From: Caenorhabditis remanei
Lineage: Eukaryota > Nematoda > Chromadorea > Rhabditida > Rhabditidae
DNA: 64,000 nt
Assembly (NCBI RefSeq): GCF_010183535.1
Contig: NC_071332.1
Span: 3,286,001-3,350,000, forward strand
Reading direction: 5' to 3'
The notes under the pieces are model-generated. The model saw nothing but the letters and a program-made list of their open reading frames with translations. It did no database searches and had not been told where the DNA came from. Position numbers and translations under genes: made by a program. Numbering within the stretch: position 1 is the first letter of the stretch; each line of letters begins with the position of its first letter. This document shows, piece by piece, positions 45,901 to 54,211 of the stretch.

Positions 45901-48042
45901 ATGTTGTTGGGTACGTTAATTACCCTCGTTAATTAGCTTCATTTTTTTGCACTTCAGGTACTTCATCTCAATCCCATCAAACGAGAAATTAAGGGTTGAC
46001 ACTGAAGTGATTGGTTCGTTTTTTGAAGAAATCGAAAAGTCCTGTGAGGCAATAAAAAACCAAACCAGTGACCCTGTCCTTTGTCTCTCCTCTACAGAGA
46101 TCACCAGGTTCTACGATATTGTCTCGCAGCTACGGTAGGTGTCATATTAGATTTGATCTACAACTTTTGATCTACAAAAGAAGAGTTTCAGATCATCTAG
46201 CTTCATTTCTGTCTCCATCTCACTCGCCGTTTGCCTCATTGTGATCATCGCCTGTACTCGTGTTATCAAACTTTCCGTTTTGTCCTCCACAGTCATTTTC
46301 TTTGTTATACTTTGGACTGTGGCCAGCCTCATTTTGTTAGGTATGTAGGAGAGCAGAAACTACGAAAAAATAGTGATTTGTACTTGAAAAGAGATCGTTG
46401 CGAGAGTTAGATTTGAAATACCCGTTACGGTGACCGATTCCATCCTGTAGTTACAATTTTTATATGGTTGTGTAGATCAAACCAAGGGCTGTATTTTTGT
46501 AGTTGGAAGTTTCTTGATAACTATTCACGCTTTTGAGATATGGCCGGTTAAAGTTAGGCAGTGTAGAGAGGGAGAGCGCAGAGAAACGAGGGTGTCTGCT
46601 TTCTCTGCGTCTCCCTCTCTCCCCTCCCAATTGCAGTTCAGTAAGCTATCTTCAAAGGCGCATATCTCAAAAGCGTAAATATCTATCAAAAAGTTGTCGA
46701 CTACAAAAGTATAGCTTTAGAGTTTATTTTCATTTTTGTAGTTGACAACTTTTTGATAGCTTCTATAGGTTTTGAGATTTTCACGGTCAAAATAAATCAA
46801 ATTAACAGAGAAGAAAGAAGAAGAGAGACGCAGAGAAGCCGGACTGTCTAGCATTTCTGCGTCTCTTCAGCAATTTCAAGACTTTTAAAGACACAAACTA
46901 TAAAAAAGTCCAAAAAAAGCACGGGCTCAATTTATGTGTCAGCACGTTTTCCCAATTCGCTGAGCATCGACTCCAGAGTAATCACTGTCACACGATACAC
47001 AGCTTAAGAAAAAGGAACGGCGATGAGCTTGTATGCAAAAAAAGAGATAGCGAGAGAGAGAGCGCAGAGAAAAGAGAGCGTCTGACTTCTCTCCGTCTCC
47101 TCTCTCCTTACCTTCCAGTAAGCCATCTTTAAAGCCGCATATCTAAAAAGTGTTAATAGTTATCAAAAAGTTATTAACTACAAAAATAAAGCCCTAGAGT
47201 TGATCATTATTTTGGTAGTTAAAAACTTTTTGATAACTCTTTACGTTTTTGAGATATGAACGGTCAAAGTGGAGCAATAAACTAGATGAGAAGGAATGGG
47301 AAACGCAGAGAAACAAGAGTGTCTGCTTTCTCTGCGTCTCTCTCTTTTTTTAACAAACACATTTCTTGACTATGAGCCGTGTATCTTCAAAGCTATGAAG
47401 CTGTAGAGATAGAGGGAGACGCAGAGAATCGAGAGCGTCTAGCTTCTCTGCACCCTCCCCCTCCCTCTCTCGCTCACTTCCAAATGTTTATTTTGGAAGG
47501 TGCATATCTCAAAAGCGTGAATAGATATCAAAAAGTTGTCAACTGCAAAAATGTAGCCCTTGACGTGATCTATATTTTCATAATTCGAACTTTTTTATAT
47601 CTCCCATAGCTTTCCCAAATTCCAGGCTGGAAACTCTCGGTCGTCGAATCCACCATCCTTATCATCACAATCGGCCTAAGCTTTGACTACACCCTCCATT
47701 ACGTCGTTGCTATTCGGGACACCAAATTCTCGAGCCCAACGGAGCAAGTGTCATCTGCTCATTCCACCGCCGGTATCGCGTGCTCTTTCGGCTCCATCAC
47801 TCTATTTCTCGCCGGTCTTCCATTACTTTTCACACAAACCGCATCATTTTATCAGGTAATTTTTTATATTTTTGTGTCTGTTTTTTGTGTCAAGTACATG
47901 GAATCGTGTTTTATGCATTAACCATTTCCAGATCGGCACAATGTTGGTCACTCTTGGAATCACCTCAATTTTCGGTGCGGCTGTTGTACTCCCCGCCTTT
48001 GTAATGTCCTTTTCGTGTAGTCGACAGCCAACAAAGTTATAA
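39931..48042 (+). CDS. ptd-2: Patched/Dispatched-type RND transmembrane protein
   Basis: Seventeen exons: 39931-40032, 40096-40335, 41014-41117, 41172-41391, 41453-41625, 41674-41818, 42510-42684, 42727-42836, 42883-42999, 43500-43681, 44205-44487, 44541-44864, 45783-45910, 45958-46134, 46192-46340, 47626-47855 and 47932-48042, giving 989 residues in one frame. It is a polytopic RND-family membrane protein with a sterol-sensing-type first half. Diagnostic motifs are GFETRGT in the first lumenal loop, GADDAF in span 4 (446-451) and GLSFDYT in span 10 (893-899); these acidic residues are the proton or cation relay positions of RND proteins. The second motif favours the Dispatched/CHE-14 branch. 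The symbol is from memory of the C. elegans gene near glo-4 and needs an orthology test. Exon 1 (34 residues) is the least certain part. Confidence 0.88.
40340..40970. mobile_element. family A foldbacks in Patched-gene intron 2
   Basis: Three hairpin cores, at about 40475-40520 (GGCGCAGAGAAGCGAGAGCG), 40570-40620 and 40805-40855, share arms of the TTGTAGTTGACAACTTTTTG type. They form a back-to-back series in which the right arm of one is close to the left arm of the next. Confidence 0.75.
41845..42500. mobile_element. family A foldbacks in Patched-gene intron 6
   Basis: Three copies with cores at about 41938-41975, 42168-42215 and 42392-42435. The last arm, CAACTACAAAAATGAACC, ends ten bases before the acceptor TTTTTCCAG of exon 7. 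Confidence 0.75.
43018..43475. mobile_element. two family A foldbacks in Patched-gene intron 9
   Basis: Cores at about 43134-43175 and 43320-43370, the second partly degraded (GGGGGACACCCAGACAG). Flanked by TAGATCAAATCTAGAGCT and AAATTTGATCTACA. Confidence 0.75.
43705..44200. repeat. family E repeats in Patched-gene intron 10
   Basis: ACAGATTCAGAATCCTCACG, GTTACAAACGATTTTATAACTC and their inverted partners recur three times. They match the repeats in the str-like gene. Confidence 0.65.
44935..45720. mobile_element. three family A foldbacks in Patched-gene intron 12
   Basis: Cores at about 45050-45095, 45308-45345 and 45560-45605, each with GAGACGCAGAGAAA and its complement. The unit AATTTTCGAATTTGAGTTATTTCTGACGGTGC-like sequence follows the first and third copies, suggesting a larger duplicated block. 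Confidence 0.75.
46440..47590. mobile_element. four to five family A foldbacks in Patched-gene intron 15
   Basis: Cores near 46573-46615, 46825-46870, 47055-47100, 47300-47345 and 47415-47460. They make up nearly all of this 1285-bp intron. The core variant GACGCAGAGAATCGAGAGCG is paired with GCTTCTCTGCACCCTC. Confidence 0.75.
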
Positions 48043-48094
48043 TATTTATTCAATGTTATATTTATGTACAAATAATAAAAATGTATAGTACACT
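48043..48094. terminator. overlapping 3' ends of two convergent genes
   Basis: Only 52 bp separate the two stop codons. AATAAAAATG at about 48075 gives a plus-strand polyadenylation signal that lies before the minus-strand gene's stop. TTTATT at about 48049 gives a minus-strand signal. The 3' UTRs must overlap. Confidence 0.5.
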
Positions 48095-48312
48095 TCAAGA
48101 CTGCATTCGGTTTGCGTGATCCAGGAAGACGGGGATGGCAAAACTGAAAATATCATAATTAATTATTTAATTGAGTGTCTTATCAATTAATTAACTCACA
48201 CAAGGATACCAAGGACGAGGGAGACTAGGGAGATGATGGTTGGTACGTGCTCGTACTTTTTGATAAGACGGTCGGCATTGCGGCCAATGATTTCGGAGGT
48301 GTGGAGTGGCAT
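48095..48312 (-). CDS. 53-residue single-pass membrane protein
   Basis: Two exons, 48200-48312 and 48095-48143, give 53 residues with correct phase (donor GTGAGTT, acceptor TTTTCAG, 56-nt intron). The N-terminal half is polar (HTSEIIGRNADRLIKKYEH), followed by one hydrophobic span at residues 24-45 and a short tail DHANRMQS. The acceptor-like TCATGTTCAG lies three bases before the ATG, which suits SL1 trans-splicing, although an upstream coding exon cannot be excluded. I do not recognise the family. The layout resembles small subunits or regulators of membrane complexes, but that is only an impression. Expression is likely because all signals are in place. Confidence 0.6.
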
Positions 48313-48429
48313 AGTCTGAACATGAGAAAATGATCAATGAGGAGTAGAACAATGATGAGAAATAAGGTATCGAGAACGAGAGCTAGATTTGAAATCCCCG
48401 TCACGGTAACCATTATATCATTGTAATTT

Positions 48430-48905
48430 TTATATGGTTGTGTAGATCAAATCAAGGGCTACATTTTTGTAGTTGGAAGTTTTTAGATAGCTATTCACGC
48501 TTTTGAGATAAGCGTCTTTAAAAATGGCTTAATGAAAGGTGAGGAGGTAGGAGGCCGCAGAGAAACGAGGGTGTCTGCTTTCTCTGCGTCTCTACCCCTC
48601 GCTCATCCTCTCGGCCCCAGGAAGGTGTCTTTGAAGGCGCGTATCTTAAAAGGGGGAATGGCAATCAAAAAGTTGTCAACTGCAAAAATGAAGAACTTAA
48701 TTTGGGCTTTCAAATCATATAAATTTTGTACAAATCGAATTTTTTCTGAGAGCGTCGAATATTGCTAAAGTTGATAGATGTTGTTGCTGTGGTTGTTCAA
48801 CTTTAAAGGCGCATATCTCAAAAGCGTGATTAGCTATCAAAAAGTTGTCAACTACAAAAATGAAGAACCAAATTAGGGCTTTTGATTTATATAATTTATG
48901 TTGCA
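48430..48905. mobile_element. family A foldbacks upstream of the small membrane-protein gene
   Basis: A complete copy has its core at about 48553-48600 (GGCCGCAGAGAAACGAGG), followed by a half copy at 48795-48870. The segment 48375-48420 (AGATTTGAAATCCCCGTCACGGTAACC) is nearly the same as 46408-46437 in Patched-gene intron 15, so this block was duplicated. Confidence 0.7.
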
Positions 48906-49690
48906 TTGGAATAATTTATAACGAAGTTACACACCTTCAATGTTGAGTAGAGTTTTTTCCAATTTTTCAACTGACAGTCTCTAAAGACCCTTATCTTAAA
49001 ACTAAAAGAAGATATTAAAAAGTTATTAATTAAAAAAATGAAGAGAAAAACTTAAACTTAAAATTTATGTAGTTTTGAAAACAATTGGACGACTTTGGAG
49101 GGCGTGGAACAATGTCCTATATTTAGACTGAAAATGGACTGGTGCTTTTGGCTGGAAATATGGCATAGATTTATGTAAATTGGGTTCAAATGTTTTCCTA
49201 CAAAATTTACAGTTTTTAGCTAAAAATCCAGATGTTTCACCAGAAATTTGATAAAATTTCACAATTTTTCGTCATGGCTATTAAGCAACAAAGAAAACTA
49301 TACAAAATCCCGCAAGCACTCTTAAGACAAGAATAAAGAAGCGAATGAAATATTCCATAAGCAACTTGAGAATCCATCCCCTTGACGACAAGACGGGCGG
49401 TCGCTATGTCCTTCCGAAAACTATTCATCATTTCATTTTAATGGCAGAAAAGAAAACTCCTGACTTTGTTGTACATGACCAAATGAACAAAGGGCGGGAC
49501 GGAGAACGTGAAAACGAGAAAAAGAGGAATAAGAATTGTTTGTAGACGCTCTGTACACAACAGCGCCCTTTTATTTGCTCAGCGAGAGAGTGTGTGCTCC
49601 GGAGAGAGCACAGAGAAACACACTTTTGTCACAATAGTTCATATCAATGAATTTATTGAGACACGTATGGAATTGATAATAAATGATACG
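48906..49690. other. intergenic region between the small membrane-protein gene and the srh/sri-like gene
   Basis: A degraded family A half copy lies at about 48990-49045. Minus-strand reading frames at 49237-49431 look superficially protein-like but have no clear splice context or recognisable product. 49560-49610 is GAGAGAGTGTGTGCTCCGGA-rich. It should contain the promoter of the small gene and the 3' UTR of the receptor gene. Confidence 0.3.
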
Positions 49691-49691
49691 A

Positions 49692-52464
49692 CTAGACTAC
49701 GCTTTTGCTCCGAACTTCCACTTTCGACACACTCCAGATGTTGTTTGACGGGTGGAGACCAACAATCTTTCGACCTAAAAACACAATAATAATATTTTGG
49801 AAGCAAAACTGGAAAACACCTCTGTTAACTGCATAATTGACACTTTTTTTAGTGACAGAATGGGTGAAAATGAAGACGAGAGTGGAGGCGGTGCCTTGGT
49901 GGGCTTCAACGAAAAAGAACGCAAGACCGCCGTCTGGAAAATCAAAAAAAAAGTTAAAATTACCAAAGTTTGACTGCTCGTAACTTGCTCCAAATTAATG
50001 CATTTTGAAAAACTTTAAACTTTTTGTATAGATCAAATCTAGATCTTCATTTTTGCAGTTGACAACTTTTTGATAGCTATTCACAATTCCGAGATACAGT
50101 CGCTCAAAGTTTGGTAGGTAACAGCGCGAGAGGAGTAGACGCAGAGAAGCGAGAGTGTCTGCTTTCTCTGCGTCTCCCCCTCTCGCGCTGTAGCCTACCA
50201 AACTTTCAGCAGTTGTATCTCAAAGGCGTGAATAGCTATCAAAAAGTTGTCAACTACAAAAATGAATCTCTTGTTTTGATCTACAAAATGAATATGAATT
50301 TGAAAAAGTGGGACAATTTTGGACGACGAGGTAAGTCGTTAAAGTTGGCCAATTTTTTTCCAAATTTTTAATTTCCGTCGACGCTCCATTATATTTCGCA
50401 GCAATTTTAACTTTGAGAATATGGAATTCACTGCGTAGTCATGACAGTTTGATACAGAGTTTAACAAACTCATAATCATAATCAGTTTTGAGGAGGTTAC
50501 TGTAGTTACAGTACCATCACAAATAAAAACTCTTACCATTAATATAAATATCAAAGTATACAGATGCCACAATCGTTATAATAGGCCCCAAAATAAAAAT
50601 TACATGCACAGCTGCCTGCAAAAAGGAAAAAATCTTTTTCTCAATTTCTTTCCACTTCAAATGTTTCACCTGCACAATCAACACCGTCGTAAATCGTTTC
50701 TGAACTTTCAACGTGTACTCTGACAAGTCTTTTCGCGACGCTAATAGAATCAGCAGTGTGAAAGCGCCGCAAAATAAGACCACTGAGCCAACAAACAAGA
50801 TAAATATGAATGTTGTGCAGATTGCAAGGATAATTGGCCAAGTGTAGGGATCGGAGACGAGAAATTTCGGACACCACACTTCGGACATGTGGTATTTCTG
50901 GAAATTTGAATTAGATGTATCTCTCTCTCTCTCTAACTTGAAACCTCAAAAATCATTGGTTTGATTGTCGGCTGTGAGCTTTGAACCGTTAGCAACCCCA
51001 AGTAGGATATTGCAGTGAACAACAGTATGATATATGTCATGTAGACGAGTCGTTGGAGGTATCTTCGAATTTTCTGATTCCTCGTGCCGCTATTTCTCGA
51101 GGAGATAGCCTTGAGACGATAGTGGAATAGATCCATAACAGAAACGACTACACCTAGCAAGCAGTAAACTGTAAATATTGCTGGGAAGGCTAGATTCAAT
51201 GGTACATATCGAATGAGACCGTTTGATTGGTAGCCGATCATTGGGAGGTAGAAGATTGGGCAGAGCAGAATGGAGATTGCAAGCATGCAGAGCACATTTC
51301 TGGAATTAAACTTTTGATATTTGTAGAGATCAAGGCTACGGCTATATTTCAGTAGTTGAGCATTTTTTGATAGCTATTCATGATTTTGAGATATGCGTCT
51401 TTAAAGTTGAATAGAGAGAGTCCAAAAACTTTTAGGAGTTTGACACAAGGTATCTCAGACAAAATTACTCTATTCCTAAAAACTTTAATACCATCGTATA
51501 GCCCAAATATTAGTATTTATTTTTGTAGTTGAACACTTTTTGATAGCTATTCACGCTTTTGAGATATGCGTCTTTAACCTTTGGGATCAGGACATCATGG
51601 AGGGGATGAGAGAGGGAGAGGGTGCAGAGAAGCTAGAGTGTCTGACTTCTCTATACTCTCTCCCTCTCCCTCTCTCTCTCTCTCTTGCTCTGTTTCAATT
51701 GTCGAGACAGAACTAATGTTCGCAAACAACGAAAATGTTGTATAAAAATTGGAAAAAATTGAAAAAAAGTATTTTCAGCACAAATTATTTGTCAACTTTA
51801 GCAAGTGTTAGCTAGCTCAGAGAATTTTCAAATATTTTGAAACTAATATGGTTTTGTAGATCAAAACAAGCTCTACATTTTTGTAGTTGAATGTTTTTTG
51901 ATAGCTTTTCTACGTTTTGAGATATGCGCTTTCAAAGTTTGCGAGATGATTTAGAGAGAGAGAGAGAGAGAGCGCGGGCAGAGAAGCTAGGCTGTCTGAC
52001 TTCTCTGCGCTCTATCATCTAAGAATTTATGTTTATTAAGTAGATAAAATCTAGCTCTACATTTTAGTAGTTGACAACTTTTTGATAGCTATTCACGCTT
52101 TTGAGATATGCTACTTTAAAGATAGCAGAGGGAGGGAGACGCCCTCTCACCATCTTTAAAGGCGCATATCTCAAAAGCGTGAGTAGCTATCAAAAAGTTG
52201 TCAACTACTAAAATGTAGAGCTAGATTTGATCTACACAACCAGTATGAATTTGCCTCTGTTACATTTCAAATGAAAAAAAACTCTTACAACGCCAAATTC
52301 CGCAAATAAATAGTCCTAATTCGTTTCGCATGAATTCCAGAATGATACACCAGCAGATATATTGCAAGCGAGTATATCGGACTAACGATAAACGGAGAAA
52401 TTTGAAATATTTTGAATCCGAATTGCAAATTTTGAGGTACAGAGCATGAGACATTTGGTAGCAT
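49692..52464 (-). CDS. srh/sri-like seven-transmembrane chemoreceptor
   Basis: Six exons, 52289-52464, 50945-51299, 50670-50897, 50537-50615, 49820-49933 and 49692-49774, give 344 residues with consistent phase. It is a nematode chemosensory receptor of the Str superfamily: seven hydrophobic spans, KRIRTIYLRNLAL after span 1, and SEYTLKVQKRFTTVLIVQ before span 6, a pattern typical of the srh and sri families. Which of the two cannot be settled by eye. The start ATG at 52464 gives a short N-terminus (MLPNVSCSV) as usual for the group. The last intron is 45 nt and a multiple of three, so reading through it would also keep the frame. Foldback elements occupy intron 1 and, in part, intron 4. Confidence 0.8.
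49985..50300. mobile_element. family A foldback in srh/sri-like gene intron 4
   Basis: Core at about 50135-50185, AGACGCAGAGAAGCGAGAGTG against TTCTCTGCGTCTCC, with nearly intact arms: AGATCAAATCTAGATCTTCA on the left and GAATCTCTTGTTTTGATCTACA on the right. One of the best-preserved copies. Confidence 0.8.
51320..52250. mobile_element. family A foldbacks in srh/sri-like gene intron 1
   Basis: A half copy at 51325-51410, then copies with cores at about 51620-51665, 51960-52015 and 52120-52150. The last is reduced to arms around GGGAGGGAGACGCCCTC. (CTCTCT)n and (GAGAGA)n runs lie beside two of the cores. Confidence 0.7.
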
Positions 52465-52572
52465 GAATGAAGGGAGAGATCTTTCGACTAAAGTTATTTT
52501 TTGCTCTGGAAATTTGATTAGTAGTTGAGGAGAGGTCTAGTTTACTTAAAGTCAGAAACTGAGTGATCGGGA

Positions 52573-52584
52573 GGGGGGGGGGGG
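52573..52584 (+). repeat. 12-base poly-G run
   Basis: An uninterrupted run of about 12 G in an otherwise AT-rich sequence, just upstream of the srh/sri-like gene. Such runs are G-quadruplex candidates and are deletion-prone in C. elegans lacking the DOG-1/FANCJ helicase. Confidence 0.7.
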
Positions 52585-52878
52585 TAATTGAAATGATGTG
52601 AAACACGACATGTACGTTGATTCTTGCAGGTGAATTTGCAGCTGCTCACAAATAACTAGGGTTTTGAATGTTTGAAGCCAAAAAATGAACTTTGACATAA
52701 ATTAAAAACGACGGATTTTTCAGCGTGGTCGTGTAGTCTTCTCGGACAAGAAATCTGACCAATTCCTCGTTTTTTCCAACAAACTTTCGTAGTTTTTTTT
52801 TTCAATTTTTATCACAAAAAAAGAAAAACAAGTATTCCTTCAAAATTTCGAGACCTGGCCCGGCTTCAAAAACAGGTA

Positions 52879-53756
52879 CAGTACTGGCCATAAAGAATGC
52901 GTCACTTGCAGTTTTAAGTTGAAAATGGTCAACTTTGTGAGACGGCCTCTCTGATAGTCTCACAATATTGATTACTTATGGACTATACAGATCATAAGTA
53001 GAGCTTCATTTTTGTAGTTTACTACTTTTTTGTGGGGGCACGTCCTAAAAAGTTACAGTACCGGACAAAAAGGTTTCAACTTTGCCTGTTTTCAGTAGAA
53101 ATTACCAACTTTGACAGTGTATTTCGGTGTCATCTGAATGTCCAATAAACTCAAGTTTATATGGGTTGAACAGAGCAACAAAAATAGCACATCATTTTTG
53201 TAGTTGAGCATTTTTTTGTAGGAATACTATCTTGAAAGTTATAGACTGTCAAAGTGAAAATCTCCAAAATTTCGCTAATTTGCATTGAAATTAATCTTTC
53301 CTGGTAGTGTCCATAGAAAATAATGGTCAACTACAAAAATGAAGTGCTATTTTTGTTCTGTCCAACTAATATAAACTTGAATTGATTGGACAATCAGATG
53401 ACACCGAAATACACTGTCAAAGTTGGTCATTTTCCACTGAAAACAGCCAAAGTTGATACATTTTTGTGGGGTACTGTATAGGCAGTCAATGTAAAAAGCT
53501 CAAAAATTTCTCCTTTTAGCACTGAAAAAGGGCAACAATTGCGAAAAATTTCTTTGACGATTGATAACTTCTACGGATGTGCCCGTACAAAAAAGATGTA
53601 TACTACAAAAATGAAGCTCTACTTTTGATCTGTATAGTCCATAAACAATCAATATTGTGAGACTATCAGGACTATCAGGGAGGCCGTGTCACACTCACAA
53701 AGTTCACAATTTTCAACTAAAAACTGCAAGTGTCGCATTCTTTATGGCCAGTACTG
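52879..53756. mobile_element. Tc1-like MITE (family D) carrying a nested MITE
   Basis: Termini CAGTACTGGCCATAAAGAA and TTCTTTATGGCCAGTACTG are perfect inverted repeats, flanked by TA (52877-52878, 53757-53758). The left arm continues GCGTCACTTGCAGTTTTAAG. A second palindrome at 53056-53476 interrupts it. The termini look like those of Tc1 (CAGT-CTGGCCAAAAAG). No transposase frame is present. Confidence 0.85.
53056..53476. mobile_element. nested Tc1-like MITE
   Basis: Starts CAGTACCGGACAAAAAGG and ends GTGGGGTACTG, flanked by TA (53054-53055, 53477-53478). Arms of about 190 bp, including CACTGTCAAAGTTGGTCA-type sequence. It sits inside 52879-53756, so it is the younger insertion. Confidence 0.8.
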
Positions 53757-54211
53757 TACCTATTGTTTGAAATTTTTTGAAATTTTACATTTAAAAAAAT
53801 TCCATTTTTTGATGCATAACTAGCTTTTGATTGAATTCTGAAGTAAAAAATTTCAAAAAATTTCAAATTTTTGTTCAAATTTTTCCAGCAGGGCTTTCGG
53901 GCGGGCACCATGTATTCATCAGATAAGTCGGCAAGACATTGTTTTTTTTTCTGAAATGAATTCTCAAATAAATCCAAATCTAGTCTCAATCTAAACGATC
54001 TTTCAATTTCAATCTTTCTACTTTTTTTGTTTTTGAAAAATGAAAAATCCACTGCATCTCAATAGATGTCTACCAAAAAATCAACCGACGATAACGATCA
54101 AGACACTGCATTGAAATTTTTTATAAGTTTTCCAAATTCTGGATTGCCGGGTGTTGTATTGGTATATAAAGTGAACTCAGTGGGGGGTGGAAAATCCATC
54201 CAGAAAAATCC

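Noticed and set aside
39270..47600. Regularly spaced hairpin repeats looked at as a CRISPR array or tRNA/snoRNA cluster
   Set aside because: Spacing is irregular, spacers are arms of the same elements, and the host DNA is a nematode chromosome. No tRNA boxes are seen.
49237..49431. Minus-strand frame MMNSFRKDIATARLVVKG as an extra exon of the small membrane protein
   Set aside because: No phase-compatible donor could be identified that joins to the acceptor before 48312, and the small protein already has a good start.
53717..54052. Minus-strand frame of 111 codons before the FkbM gene
   Set aside because: Its start is inside the right end of the Tc1-like MITE and the rest is AT-rich; no domain or splice evidence.
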